A DNA stretch of 64,000 bases, from NCBI GenBank assembly GCA_030604885.1, contig JAUVUZ010000020.1, forward strand, positions 1 to 64,000. Direction: 5' to 3'. A program made the translations under genes and the position numbers. The notes beneath the pieces were generated by a model. That model was given only the letters and a program-made list of their open reading frames with translations, ran no database searches and was not told the origin of the DNA. Shown one piece after another: positions 1-10,570 of the stretch. Numbering within the stretch: position 1 is the stretch's first letter; each line of letters starts with the position of its first letter. Origin of the DNA: Alphaproteobacteria bacterium. GTDB lineage: Bacteria > Pseudomonadota > Alphaproteobacteria > Rhodospirillales > Rhodospirillaceae.

Positions 1-91
1 CCCTCCAAGGGGTGCCCTGGTGCGTTGCCGCCGCTTGCCGATGCGCCGCATCGGCTGCGCGACGGCGCCTGCCATTGCACCCCTTGGAGGG
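1..91. repeat. Palindromic non-coding element, cut by the window edge
   Basis: Positions 1-14 (ccctccaaggggtg) are the exact reverse complement of 78-91. Nested between them is a second perfect palindrome, 37-45 against 47-55 (gccgatgcg / cgcatcggc). No gene covers the stretch, which lies downstream of the hppA terminator. The structure could be a REP-like or other cruciform-forming intergenic element. Because the left arm begins at base 1, its full extent and copy number cannot be judged. No second copy was noticed elsewhere in the window. Confidence 0.5.
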
Positions 92-146
92 CAACGCAGG
101 CGGTGGAAAATTATGGGTACAGCACCTTGCGCCGACGCCGCAACGA

Positions 147-176
147 AAACGCCCCCGGATCGCTCCGGGGGCGTTT
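147..176 (-). terminator. Rho-independent terminator of hppA
   Basis: A 10-bp GC-only stem (150-159 with 164-173) and a four-base loop are followed on the minus strand by TTTT. It lies about 22 bases beyond the hppA stop codon. The right flank is also T-rich on the plus strand, so it may work in both directions. Confidence 0.8.
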
Positions 177-197
177 CGCATGGCGTGCGGTCGAGGA

Positions 198-2297
<2,100 letters not shown>

Positions 2298-2448
2298 GAA
2301 GTCGTTCTCCCGAAACGAACAAAAAGGGCGCAGCCGGGGAGGACGCGTGTCGGCGCCTCTCGGCAGACCCTGTCGCGGAAGCGCCAGAGCGGCGCCCCCT
2401 TGGAAAAGTCGCAAGATATTGCCCGAAATTCGCGCCGACCGGAACCGG

Positions 2449-2467
2449 AAAACCGCGCATTACGCGG
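2449..2467 (-). terminator. Possible terminator after the FliL-like gene
   Basis: On the minus strand a 5-bp perfect GC stem (2463-2467 with 2453-2457) with a five-base loop is followed by TTTT. It lies about 25 bases after the stop of the FliL-like gene and before hppA. The stem is short, so termination may be partial. Confidence 0.45.
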
Positions 2468-2490
2468 CCGGAGGCCCGGCATTTTCGACC

Positions 2491-2943
2491 CTACATTTCG
2501 ATATACGACTGGATCAGCACGTCCTCGACGCCGTCGCCCAGGGTGCGCTGCGCCAACCGCAGCAGCGTCGCCTTGAGGCGGGCGAGATCCATTTTCGGAT
2601 GCTCGGCGAAATATTCGGGGAAGAAACCGTAGGCGAACGAGATCACCGCGTTGCGCAGGCGCGGCAGGTCCTCGACCGCCTTGGCGTGGGCCTCGGGGGT
2701 GGTGACCAGGGTGGCGGCAAACTGCACCTGGCGCTGCGGCTTGCCCTCCAGCATCACCGGCACCGCGATGGTGTCGAGGTGGACCAGGCTGGGCTTGACC
2801 GGCGGCGGCTCGGGCGCGACCGCGGGCGGCGGCGGCTCCGCCGGGGGCGCGCCGAACAGGTCGGGCATGTACACGTAGAGTGCCGCGAGGGAGCCGCCCG
2901 CCAGCAGAAGCACGGCGGCGGCGATGACGATCAGGCGTTTCAC
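2491..2943 (-). CDS. FliL-like single-pass membrane protein
   Basis: A 150-residue protein with one N-terminal membrane segment (about residues 4-26), a proline-rich linker (about 33-51) and a C-terminal domain of about 95 residues. That domain has the layout of FliL: a beta strand, a conserved leucine/arginine region (DLPRLRNAVISF) and a terminal DVLIQSYIEM resembling the FliL end. FliL proteins associate with the flagellar basal body and stator, and motA/motB lie elsewhere in this window, but no flagellar gene is adjacent. The start is GTG at 2943, overlapping the thiL stop as GTGA, so it is probably translationally coupled to thiL. Family membership is by resemblance; function is unproven. 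Confidence 0.6.
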   Translation of the reverse strand: MKRLIVIAAAVLLLAGGSLAALYVYMPDLFGAPPAEPPPPAVAPEPPPVKPSLVHLDTIAVPVMLEGKPQRQVQFAATLVTTPEAHAKAVEDLPRLRNAVISFAYGFFPEYFAEHPKMDLARLKATLLRLAQRTLGDGVEDVLIQSYIEM

Positions 2944-3950
2944 GGTTCGGAGGTTCCCCTGGCTTCGACGCCGTGGCGGTGGCCGCCCGGCACCGCGACG
3001 AGCTGGCGCCGCCCGGTTTCGTAGCGGTAGACCCGCCCCTCGCCCGCCTCGGCGCGGCCGATCGCGGTGGCGGCGACCCCGGCGGCGGCGAGTGCCTCGC
3101 CGATCGCCGCGAAATCGTCCACCGCGCAGGCGAACACCAGTTCGTAATCGTCGCCGCCGGTGAGGGCGCGCTCCCGCGCGGCGGGCACCAGCCCGATCCA
3201 GCGGCTCGCGGCCTCGGACAGCGGCACCCGCCGCGCGTCGAGGAGGATGTCGACCCCGGAGGCCTCGGCCATGTGGCGGAGATCGCCCAGCAGGCCGTCG
3301 GAGACGTCCATCGCCGCGTGCGCCCGGCCCGCGAGGATCTGCCCGGCGGCGATGCGCGGCGTCGGGTGGCGATAGCGGTCGAGCAGCCAGGCGCGGGCGG
3401 CGCCGTCGAGGGCGTCGGGGGCGGAGGTGCGCTGCATGTCGAGGCCGAGGGCGGCATCGCCGATGGTGCCGGTGACGGCGATCACGTCGCCGTCGCGCAC
3501 GCCGGAGCGCCGCAGCCCCTGCCCCGCCGGAACCTCGCCGATGGCGGTAACGGAGAGGGTGAGCGGCCCGGGCGTCGCCACCACGTCGCCGCCCGCCAGC
3601 GCGACGCCGAACGCCTGGAGATCCTCCCCCAGGCCCTCGGCGAACGCGTTGAGCCAGTGCTTGTCGACGTCGGCGGGAAAGGCGCTGGCGAGGAACACGC
3701 AGCGGGGCTTGGCGCCCATCGCCGCGAGGTCCGACAGGTTGACCCGCACCGCCTTTTTCGCGATCGAGCCGGGCGGATCGTCGGGGAAGAAGTGCACCCC
3801 GGCGACCAGAGCGTCGGTGGTGACGACGAAATCCATGTGCGGCGTCGGCGCCAGCACCGCCGCGTCGTCGGTGAGCGCGAACGCCCCCGGCTCGGCCACC
3901 GAAAGCGGGCGGAAACAAGCGGAAATCAGGCCGAACTCATCCCACGGCAT
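2940..3950 (-). CDS. thiL: Thiamine-monophosphate kinase
   Basis: Cytosolic enzyme that phosphorylates thiamine monophosphate to thiamine diphosphate, the active cofactor. The 336-residue length matches the family. Visible family features include an early TDDAAVL motif, TTDALVAGVHF, the nucleotide/Mg region VNLSDLAAMGAKP, GGDVV, and MDVSDGLLGDL in the second half, as in other PurM/ThiL-fold proteins. It follows nusB on the same strand, a common alphaproteobacterial pairing, and its stop overlaps the start of the FliL-like gene. A G-rich ribosome-binding stretch precedes the ATG. Confidence 0.95.
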   Translation of the reverse strand: MPWDEFGLISACFRPLSVAEPGAFALTDDAAVLAPTPHMDFVVTTDALVAGVHFFPDDPPGSIAKKAVRVNLSDLAAMGAKPRCVFLASAFPADVDKHWLNAFAEGLGEDLQAFGVALAGGDVVATPGPLTLSVTAIGEVPAGQGLRRSGVRDGDVIAVTGTIGDAALGLDMQRTSAPDALDGAARAWLLDRYRHPTPRIAAGQILAGRAHAAMDVSDGLLGDLRHMAEASGVDILLDARRVPLSEAASRWIGLVPAARERALTGGDDYELVFACAVDDFAAIGEALAAAGVAATAIGRAEAGEGRVYRYETGRRQLVAVPGGHRHGVEARGTSEP

Positions 3951-3981
3951 GGTCGTTCCCCTCCCGCTCGGCGGCTGCGCG

Positions 3982-4494
3982 TCAGCCGCCCTCGCCGAGT
4001 TCGTCGCCGCGCACCGCCTTGGCGACGCGGTCGAGCACCGCGTTGACGAGCTTGGGTTCCGGCCCGCCGAAGAAGGCGTGGGCGATGTCGACGTATTCGG
4101 AAATCACCACCTTCGGCGGCACGTCGAGGCGGCGGGTCATCTCGAACACCCCGACCCGCAGCACCGAGGTGAGGATCGCCTCCAGGCGCGCGGTGGTGCG
4201 CTCGCCGTCGAGGGATGCGTTGATGGTCTCGTCGATCGCCGCCTTGGCGTCCACGGTGCCGCGCACCAGCTGGGTGAACACCGTCGGGTCCGGCGGCACC
4301 AGCGGCGTCACCAGTTCCTTGTCGCCGTCCTCCTGGAGGGCGCTGCCGCCCAGGCGTTCGTTGAGGAAGTCCGACAGCACGTCGGTGAGGGGGCGATCCG
4401 TAAACTCGGTCAGGTAGAGGGCCTGAACCGCGCACAGCCGCGCCGCGCTGAGGCGCGAACGCCGGCTGAACACCTCTTTTTTCGGGTCGCTCAT
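3982..4494 (-). CDS. nusB: Transcription antitermination factor NusB
   Basis: All-helical RNA-binding protein that, with NusE (S10), binds boxA RNA and keeps polymerase processive on rRNA operons. It is 170 residues with the family start SRRSRLSAARLCAVQALY and a C-terminal PPKVVISEYVDIAHAFF block typical of NusB. AGAAGGA lies about six bases upstream of the ATG. It sits between ribH and thiL, the standard order in Alphaproteobacteria, with only short gaps, so it should be co-transcribed with the riboflavin genes. Confidence 0.95.
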   Translation of the reverse strand: MSDPKKEVFSRRSRLSAARLCAVQALYLTEFTDRPLTDVLSDFLNERLGGSALQEDGDKELVTPLVPPDPTVFTQLVRGTVDAKAAIDETINASLDGERTTARLEAILTSVLRVGVFEMTRRLDVPPKVVISEYVDIAHAFFGGPEPKLVNAVLDRVAKAVRGDELGEGG

Positions 4495-4531
4495 CGAGAT
4501 CCTTCTGGTTTCAAACGCGAAAGGCCTCCGG

Positions 4532-4987
4532 TCAGAGGCCGAGTTCCTTCTTCACCGCGATCATCCGCAGCGCCGCCTCGGCGGCGCGGCCGCCGTGGTT
4601 GCCCTCGGTCACGCGAGCGCGGGCGAGCGCCAGCTCCTCGGTCGGACAGGTGAGGATGCCGTTGCCGATCGCCAGGGAATACTGAAGGGCGAGCTGCTGC
4701 ACGCCGGTCATCGCCTGGGTGCAGACGTGCTCGTAATGGTCGGTCTCGCCCTTGATCGCGCAGCCGAGCGCGATGTAGCCGGCGAAGCGCTGGTCGGTGG
4801 CGCGCACTTCCATGGTGCGCACCGCGAAGCGGATCACCGCCGGAATCTCGAGGATGCCGGGCACCAGGATGCGCTTGTAGCCCGCGCCGTGGCGGGTCAG
4901 CGTCTCGACCGCGCCGCGCACCAGCTCGTCGGTGATGTCGTCGTAGAATCGCGCCTCGACGATCAGCAGGCGCGGACCTTCGCTCAT
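4532..4987 (-). CDS. ribH: 6,7-dimethyl-8-ribityllumazine synthase
   Basis: Penultimate step of riboflavin synthesis: condenses the ribityl-aminouracil with 3,4-dihydroxy-2-butanone 4-phosphate. The 151-residue product has the family features VPGILEIPAVIRF, the catalytic loop GCAIKGETDHYEHVC with its histidine, and GNGILTCPTEELA. The ATG at 4987 follows GGAGGAAG and overlaps the ribB stop as ATGA, which supports this start and translational coupling of the two enzymes whose product and substrate are shared. Confidence 0.96.
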   Translation of the reverse strand: MSEGPRLLIVEARFYDDITDELVRGAVETLTRHGAGYKRILVPGILEIPAVIRFAVRTMEVRATDQRFAGYIALGCAIKGETDHYEHVCTQAMTGVQQLALQYSLAIGNGILTCPTEELALARARVTEGNHGGRAAEAALRMIAVKKELGL

Positions 4988-6120
4988 GGGGGGCTTCCTC
5001 CGGTTTGTGCGCCGTGCGCGGGCGGAATGGCACGCTCCTCCACGACATGCAGGTCGTACCCGTCCAAACCAATAATCGTCTTGTGCGTATTGGACAACAG
5101 AATCATGTCGCGGATGCCGAGATCGAGGAGGATCTGCGCGCCGATGCCGTAGTCCCGCAACTCGCTTTCCACCCGCCCCTCGGTGCGCGCCGCGGCGGCG
5201 GAACTCCACGAGGTGGGCGAGGGATTGCGGATCAGCACCACCACGCCGCGGCCGAAGGCGTCGATTTCCGCCATCGAGCGCGCGAGCACGCCCTGATGGC
5301 CGCGCAGGGTGTCGCCGAGGATGTCCTCGAACACGTTGAGGGCGTGCATCCGCACCAGCGGCGGCGCGTCGCCCGGCACGTCGCCCTTGACCAGCGCCAC
5401 GTGCTCGCCGTCGGAGAACGAGTCCACGTAGACCCGCACCTTCCAATCCCCGCCCCACTCGGAGTGCAGCGCGGTTTCGGTGCGGAACGAGACGAAGCGT
5501 TCGTTGCGCCGCCGGAACGCGATCAGGTCGCGGATCTGGCCGATCTTGAGGCCGTGCCGGGCGGCGAACGGGATGAGGTCGGGCAGCCGCGCCATGCTGC
5601 CGTCGTCGTTCATGATCTCGCAGATCACCGCCGAGGGGTGCAACCCGGCGAGGCGGGAGATGTCGACGCTCGCCTCGGTGTGCCCGGCGCGCATCAGCAC
5701 GCCGCCGTCCCGCGCCATCAGCGGGAAGATGTGGCCGGGGGTGACGATGCCCCCGGCGCCCAGGGCCGGATCGATGGCGGCGGCAATGGTGCGCGCCCGG
5801 TCGGCGGCGGAAATCCCGGTGGTGACGCCCTCGGCCGCCTCGATGCTGACGGTGAACGCGGTGGAATGGCGCGAGCGGTTGCGCTGCGCCATCAGCGGCA
5901 GGCCGAGCTCCTCGACCCGCGGCCGGTCCAGCGCCAGGCAGATCAGGCCGCGGCCGTGCTTGGCCATGAAGTTGATCGCCGCCGCGTCGCACGCCGCCGC
6001 CGGAACGATCAGGTCGCCCTCGTTCTCCCGGTCCTCGTCGTCGACGAGGATGAACATCCGCCCGGCGCGGGCTTCCTCGATGATTTCGGAAATCGGAACG
6101 AGCGGGGTCGCGGCGGCCAT
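4984..6120 (-). CDS. ribB: 3,4-dihydroxy-2-butanone 4-phosphate synthase with decayed GTP cyclohydrolase II-like C-terminus
   Basis: Makes the four-carbon unit of riboflavin from ribulose 5-phosphate. The 378-residue protein has an intact N-terminal DHBP-synthase domain (about 1-205) with DDEDRENEGDLI at 27-38 and GHTEASVDI at 146-154. The C-terminal half (about 210-378) follows the GTP cyclohydrolase II fold but its zinc site is gone: where active enzymes have three cysteines, residues 256-277 read VRMHALNVFEDILGDTLRGHQG with no cysteine. It should therefore not open GTP, and a separate RibA is expected elsewhere. Such RibB-X forms are known in Alphaproteobacteria. The start at 6120 lies two bases after the ribE stop. 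Confidence 0.9.
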   Translation of the reverse strand: MAAATPLVPISEIIEEARAGRMFILVDDEDRENEGDLIVPAAACDAAAINFMAKHGRGLICLALDRPRVEELGLPLMAQRNRSRHSTAFTVSIEAAEGVTTGISAADRARTIAAAIDPALGAGGIVTPGHIFPLMARDGGVLMRAGHTEASVDISRLAGLHPSAVICEIMNDDGSMARLPDLIPFAARHGLKIGQIRDLIAFRRRNERFVSFRTETALHSEWGGDWKVRVYVDSFSDGEHVALVKGDVPGDAPPLVRMHALNVFEDILGDTLRGHQGVLARSMAEIDAFGRGVVVLIRNPSPTSWSSAAAARTEGRVESELRDYGIGAQILLDLGIRDMILLSNTHKTIIGLDGYDLHVVEERAIPPAHGAQTGGSPP

Positions 6121-6122
6121 GG

Positions 6123-6710
6123 TCACTCCCGGTCCAACAGGCGGGCGACGTAGCGCGCCAGCATGTCGATCTCGACGTTGACCCGGCTGCCGACGCGGTA
6201 GTCGCCGAACAGCGTCACCTGTTGCGTATGCGGGATGATGTTGACGCCGAAGGTGTCGCCCGACACCTCGTTGACGGTGAGCGACACGCCGTCGATCGCC
6301 ACCGATCCCTTCGGCGCCATGAAGGTCTTGAGCGCGGCGGGGACGCGGAAGACGAAACGCTTGCTCTCGCCGTCGTCGGCGATCGACACCACCTCGCCCA
6401 CCCCGTCCACGTGGCCGGAGACGATGTGGCCGCCCAGTTCGTCGCCCACCTTGAGGGCGCGTTCGAGGTTCACCCGGCTGCCCGGGCGCCAGTCGCCGAG
6501 GGTTGTCTTGGAGAGGGTTTCCCCCGAGGCCTGCACCGCGAACCAATCCGGCCCGGTTTCGATCACCGTCAGGCACACCCCGGAATTGGCGATCGACGCG
6601 CCGATCTCGACCGTCTTCATGTCGAAGGCGGTGGAAATTTCGAAGCGCGTGTCGCCGTCGTGCGCGACCGCGCGCACCCGGCCGACGTCGGTGATTATTC
6701 CGGTAAACAT
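6123..6710 (-). CDS. ribE: Riboflavin synthase, alpha subunit
   Basis: Final step of riboflavin synthesis: dismutation of two lumazine molecules. At 195 residues it has the duplicated lumazine-binding barrel typical of the family, beginning [10 protein letters not shown] and repeating as GGHIVSGHVDG in the second half; SGVCLTV and DGVSLTVNEV are the paired repeat motifs. The ATG at 6710 lies inside the last codons of ribD (16-base overlap), implying coupled translation. All other riboflavin enzymes except a functional GTP cyclohydrolase II are encoded immediately around it. Confidence 0.96.
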   Translation of the reverse strand: MFTGIITDVGRVRAVAHDGDTRFEISTAFDMKTVEIGASIANSGVCLTVIETGPDWFAVQASGETLSKTTLGDWRPGSRVNLERALKVGDELGGHIVSGHVDGVGEVVSIADDGESKRFVFRVPAALKTFMAPKGSVAIDGVSLTVNEVSGDTFGVNIIPHTQQVTLFGDYRVGSRVNVEIDMLARYVARLLDRE

Positions 6711-7849
6711 CGCCCCACTCCGTCCTGGAAATTCCATGAATTCCGTTGGTAGACCTCGAGCACGTCGCTGTCCAGCGACAAGCGCCGCAGCGGCCGGAAA
6801 CGCGGCGCCGCCGCCAGCTCCGCCAGCCCGAACCCGGCAACCGCCGCAAGCCCGTCGCCGCCGATGGCGAACGGCGCGCGGAACCACGCGATTTCGTCCA
6901 CCAGATCGGCGGCGAGGAAGGCGGCGTTGAGCGCGCCCCCCGCCTCCACCAGCACCCGCGTCACCCCTTCGTCGGCGAGGCGGGCGAGCGCCGCCGCCGG
7001 ATCGGGGCGGCCGTCCGCCCCCGCCGCCACCGGCAGCACCCGCACGCCCCGGGCGCCGAACGCGGCGTCGCGCGCCGTGTCGGCCCGGGCGGTGAGCAGC
7101 CACACCGGCGAAATCTCCGCAGTGGTCCAGATGCGCGCGCCGTCGTCCACCGGCGCCCGGCCTTCGAGGACGACGCGCAGCGGCTGGCGGCGTTCGTAGC
7201 CCGGCAGGCGCACGGTCAGCAGCGGGTCGTCGGCGGCGAGCGTGCCCGCGCCGGTCAGCACCGCGTCGGCCTCGCCGCGCAGGCGGTGGCCCTCGGCGCG
7301 GGCGCGCGGGCCGGTGATCCACTGGCTTTCGCCGCTCGCGGTGGCGATGCGGCCGTCGAGGGTGGAGGCGATCTTCAGCGTCACCCACGGGCGGCCGCGC
7401 AGCACCCGGCTGAGGAACCCGGCGTTGAGGGCGCGGGCTTCCTCCGCCAGCACGTCCTCGACCACCTCCACCCCGGCGGCGCGCAGCCGCGCGAAGCCGC
7501 GCCCGGAGACCCGGGGGTCCGGGTCGGCACAGGCGGCGACCACGCGCGCCACCCCGGCCGCCGCCAGCGCGTCGGCGCAGGGCGGCGTCTTGCCGTGGTG
7601 GCTGCAGGGTTCGAGGGAGACATAGGCGGTGGCGCCGCGCGCGCGGTCGCCCGCGGCGTCGAGGGCGACGCGCTCCGCGTGGGGGCGGCCCGAGGGCTGG
7701 GTCCAGCCGGTGCCGACCACCCGGCCGTCGGCCACCAGCACGCAGCCCACCGCGGGATTCGGCCACACCCGGCCGAGTCCCCGGCGCGCCAGGGTCAGCG
7801 CCTGGCGCATGAACCGCGCATCAGGCGCCGAAGGGGTGTTCCTGCTCAC
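6695..7849 (-). CDS. ribD: Bifunctional diaminohydroxyphosphoribosylaminopyrimidine deaminase / 5-amino-6-uracil reductase
   Basis: Carries out the deamination and side-chain reduction that follow ring opening of GTP. The N-terminal domain has the cytidine-deaminase zinc site (HAE, then [11 protein letters not shown]), with WPNPAVGCV near the start. The C-terminal domain is the NADPH reductase ([26 protein letters not shown]). Start choice is uncertain: GTG at 7849 gives 384 residues with the usual short lead before [12 protein letters not shown] at 7864 and ATG at 7810 are alternatives. With GTG 7849 the gene overlaps the end of nrdR by 29 bases. Part of the contiguous riboflavin block. Confidence 0.93.
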   Translation of the reverse strand: MSRNTPSAPDARFMRQALTLARRGLGRVWPNPAVGCVLVADGRVVGTGWTQPSGRPHAERVALDAAGDRARGATAYVSLEPCSHHGKTPPCADALAAAGVARVVAACADPDPRVSGRGFARLRAAGVEVVEDVLAEEARALNAGFLSRVLRGRPWVTLKIASTLDGRIATASGESQWITGPRARAEGHRLRGEADAVLTGAGTLAADDPLLTVRLPGYERRQPLRVVLEGRAPVDDGARIWTTAEISPVWLLTARADTARDAAFGARGVRVLPVAAGADGRPDPAAALARLADEGVTRVLVEAGGALNAAFLAADLVDEIAWFRAPFAIGGDGLAAVAGFGLAELAAAPRFRPLRRLSLDSDVLEVYQRNSWNFQDGVGRCLPE

Positions 7850-8291
7850 CGATTTTCCCAACAAGCTCCTCGAAGTCCCTGACTTCGCGGAAGTTCTTGT
7901 AGACCGAGGCGAACCGGATGTAGGCCACCGGGTCGAGGGTGAGCAGCGCCTCCATCACCATTTCGCCCACCACCTCCGACGCCACCTCGGTCTCGCCGGA
8001 GGATTCCAGGCGGCGCTGGATGCCGGTGACGATGCGCTCGATACGGTCCGGGTCGACGGCGCGCTTGCGCACCGCCACCTGGATCGATCGGGCGAGCTTG
8101 TCGCGGTCGAAGGGGGTTCGGCGTCCGTCCTTCTTCACCACCGCCAACTCGCGGATCTGCACCCGCTCGAAGGTGGTGAAGCGCGACCCGCACTTGGGGC
8201 ACGAACGGCGGCGGCGGATCGCCGCGTTGTCCTCGGTCGGCCGGGAATCCTTGACCTGGGTATCCTCGTTTCCGCAGAACGGACAGCGCAT
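7821..8291 (-). CDS. nrdR: Transcriptional repressor NrdR
   Basis: Zinc-ribbon/ATP-cone repressor that shuts off ribonucleotide reductase genes when dATP is high. The 156-residue protein starts with a four-cysteine ribbon (CPFCG ... [12 protein letters not shown]), followed by the ATP-cone domain from about residue 48 ([16 protein letters not shown]). The ATG directly follows a strong GGGGGAGG. It lies between glyA and ribD, a conserved arrangement in proteobacteria. No reductase gene is in the window, so its targets lie elsewhere. Confidence 0.96.
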   Translation of the reverse strand: MRCPFCGNEDTQVKDSRPTEDNAAIRRRRSCPKCGSRFTTFERVQIRELAVVKKDGRRTPFDRDKLARSIQVAVRKRAVDPDRIERIVTGIQRRLESSGETEVASEVVGEMVMEALLTLDPVAYIRFASVYKNFREVRDFEELVGKIGEQEHPFGA

Positions 8292-8319
8292 TCCTCCCCC
8301 CTTCGTCGTTTTTTGCCGG

Positions 8320-9615
8320 TCAGCCGGTGTAGGACAGGCCGGGGTAGATCGGGAACGCCTGAAGCAGCGCCTCGACCTCGCCCTGCACCCGCGCCTCGAC
8401 CATCGAATCGCCGTCCGGGTTCTGGTGCAGCACTTCGAGCACGTCGCAGATCAGGTGCCCGACCTTCTCGAACTCGGGCACGCCGAAGCCGCGCGAGGTG
8501 GCCGCCGGGGTGCCGAGGCGGATGCCCGAGGTCACCGTCGGCTTTTCCGGGTCGAAGGGGATGCCGTTCTTGTTGCAGGTGATGCCCGCCCGCTCCAGCG
8601 CCTTTTCGGCGACGTTGCCGGTGAGCTGCATCGGCCGCAGGTCCACCAGCATCAGGTGGGTGTCGGTGCCGCCGGAGACGAGATCGAGGCCGCGCGCCTT
8701 CAGCACCTTGCCGAGGGCCTGGGCGTTGTCCACCACCTGGCGGCCGTACTCGCGGAACGCCGGGGTCAGCGCCTCGCCGAACGCCACCGCCTTGGCGGCG
8801 ATCACGTGCATCAGCGGGCCGCCCTGGGAGCCGGGGAAGATCGCCGAATTGATCTTCTTGGCGAGGGCCTCGTCGTTGGTGAGGATCATGCCGCCGCGCG
8901 GACCGCGCAGGGTCTTGTGGGTGGTGGTGGTGACGACGTGGGCATGGTCCATCGGGTTGGGATGCACGCCCGCGGCCACCAGACCGGCGAAGTGCGCCAT
9001 GTCGACCATGAACAGCGCGCCCACCTCGTCGGCGATGGCACGGAAGGCGGCGAAATCGATCACCCGCGGATACGCCGAGCCGCCGGTGATGATCAGCTTC
9101 GGCTTGCACTCGCGGGCCATCATCGCCACCGCGTCCATGTCGATGCGGTGGGTTTCGCGGTCGACGCCATATTGCACCGCGTCGAACCACTTGCCCGAAA
9201 CCGCCGGGGCGGCGCCGTGGGTGAGATGCCCGCCCGCATCCAGCGACAGGCCCATGATGGTGTCGCCCGGCTTCACCGTCGCCAGCAGCACGGCGAAGTT
9301 CGCCTGCGCGCCCGAGTGGGGCTGGACGTTGACGAACTGGGCGCCGAACAGCGCCTTGGCGCGGTCGATGGCGAGCTGCTCGGCCACGTCGACGCATTCG
9401 CAGCCGCCGTAGTAGCGCTTGCCGACGTAGCCTTCCGCATACTTGTTGGTGAGCACGGAGCCCTGCGCCTCGAGCACCGCCAGGGAGACGATGTTCTCCG
9501 AGGCGATCAGCTCGATCTGCCCCTGCTGGCGGACCAGCTCGTGCTCGAGCGCCGCCGCCAGGGCGGGATCGCCGGCCGCGAGCGAGGTGGTGAAGAAACC
9601 GCCGGTCTGAACCAT
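8320..9615 (-). CDS. glyA: Serine hydroxymethyltransferase
   Basis: PLP enzyme interconverting serine and glycine while loading one-carbon units onto tetrahydrofolate. The 431-residue length matches the bacterial family. The PLP lysine lies in [14 protein letters not shown]; other family blocks are [26 protein letters not shown] and the glycine-rich [15 protein letters not shown]. It is the second gene of the block beginning with rpiB, 36 bases downstream of it, and is followed after 28 bases by nrdR. Confidence 0.97.
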   Translation of the reverse strand: MVQTGGFFTTSLAAGDPALAAALEHELVRQQGQIELIASENIVSLAVLEAQGSVLTNKYAEGYVGKRYYGGCECVDVAEQLAIDRAKALFGAQFVNVQPHSGAQANFAVLLATVKPGDTIMGLSLDAGGHLTHGAAPAVSGKWFDAVQYGVDRETHRIDMDAVAMMARECKPKLIITGGSAYPRVIDFAAFRAIADEVGALFMVDMAHFAGLVAAGVHPNPMDHAHVVTTTTHKTLRGPRGGMILTNDEALAKKINSAIFPGSQGGPLMHVIAAKAVAFGEALTPAFREYGRQVVDNAQALGKVLKARGLDLVSGGTDTHLMLVDLRPMQLTGNVAEKALERAGITCNKNGIPFDPEKPTVTSGIRLGTPAATSRGFGVPEFEKVGHLICDVLEVLHQNPDGDSMVEARVQGEVEALLQAFPIYPGLSYTG

Positions 9616-9651
9616 TCGTATGCCTTTCCTAGACTGTCTGGAATCGGAGGA

Positions 9652-10107
9652 TCACGCCTTCGCGCCCAACTTGTCGACGCGGCGCTGGTGGCGCCCGCCC
9701 TCGAAGGGGGTGGCGAGGAAAATCTCGAGGCAGTCCTTGGCCACCTCGTCGCCGATGGTGCGGCCGCCGAACACGATGACGTTGGCGTCGTTGTGCCGGC
9801 GGCTCATCCGCGCGCCGTAGGCGTCGTGCACCAGGGCGGCGCGGATGTGGGCGTGGCGGTTGGCGGCGATGGAAATGCCGATGCCGCTGCCGCACACCAG
9901 AACCCCGCGCGACGCCCGCCCGTCGGCGATGGCGGCCGCCAGGGCATCGGCGTAGTCGGGATAATCCACCGAGGCGGCGTCGTTCACGCCGAGGTCGAGA
10001 ACCTCGGCGCCGCCGTCCAGCAGCGCCGCCTTCAACACCGTCTTCAGCGCAAGTCCGCCGTGGTCGCACGCCATCGCGACGACCCCGCCCTTCCCGTTCT
10101 CACCCAC
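9652..10107 (-). CDS. rpiB: Ribose-5-phosphate isomerase B
   Basis: Interconverts ribose 5-phosphate and ribulose 5-phosphate, the latter being the RibB substrate used by the downstream operon. The product of 151 residues has the RpiB/LacAB motifs: MACDHGGLALK near the N-terminus, DYPDYADALA, and the active-site loop GVLVCGSGIGISIAANR. I chose GTG at 10107 because AGGAG precedes it with good spacing and it leaves 11 residues before the first strand, as usual in the family. It is the first gene of the minus-strand block. Confidence 0.92.
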   Translation of the reverse strand: MGENGKGGVVAMACDHGGLALKTVLKAALLDGGAEVLDLGVNDAASVDYPDYADALAAAIADGRASRGVLVCGSGIGISIAANRHAHIRAALVHDAYGARMSRRHNDANVIVFGGRTIGDEVAKDCLEIFLATPFEGGRHQRRVDKLGAKA

Positions 10108-10570
10108 CGATCCGCTCCTGCCGTTGTGTTCCGGGCGCCACGCCCCGCGCGATATCGGGGCAAATGCGCGGCGCGCCATAGGTGCATACCATATATTGTG
10201 GCCGAAAACCAGGAATCCGCAGAAGGCGGGAGCGGCACGCCGGGGACGCCGCCGGGAAACCGCCAGTATCTATCATTACGTGCGCACAACTAAATATTAC
10301 ACCCATAGCGATCTTCCTGATGGATCCCCGGTGATGATTTTCCCATACTCATGGAGAGCGGAACAACCTTCCGGACGCCACCACAAGTCGCAACCCCTCG
10401 CCGCCACTCATTCCGGGCCGGTTCACAGCCTCCCGGAGCGCCAATATTTCGTCTCCCCCGGGGATTCACCAGATGAATATTGCTTATCCGACAAGATGGA
10501 ATTGACACCTATTCGGAAGAATGACATTTTTTGCGCCTCGCCCATCCAAACGTTGTGGAGTTGAAGAACC
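10108..10570. other. AT-richer intergenic region between rpiB and mucR
   Basis: A 463-base gap between divergently transcribed genes, visibly richer in A/T than its surroundings, especially 10265-10330 and 10440-10540. It holds several ATATT-type tracts (10192-10198, 10293-10299, 10442-10448, 10476-10482). The last two form an inverted repeat caatatt/aatattg with a 27-base spacer, just upstream of the candidate mucR promoter. No convincing protein-coding frame was found on either strand. The likely content is divergent promoters plus binding sites; MucR proteins are known to prefer AT-rich DNA and to regulate themselves. Confidence 0.5.
10502..10530 (+). promoter_or_regulatory. Candidate mucR promoter
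   Basis: A perfect TTGACA (10502-10507) is followed after 17 bases by a weak -10 (catttt, 10525-10530), about 40 bases upstream of the mucR ATG. The -10 match is poor, so this rests mainly on the -35 and its position next to the AT-rich inverted repeat. Confidence 0.35.

Noticed and set aside
4495-10107. FMN riboswitch in the riboflavin block
   Set aside because: Gaps between genes are too short or lack the conserved RFN elements.
10124-10564. 146-codon plus-strand frame upstream of mucR
   Set aside because: No ribosome-binding site, no recognisable domain, composition unlike neighbouring genes; treated as non-coding leader.
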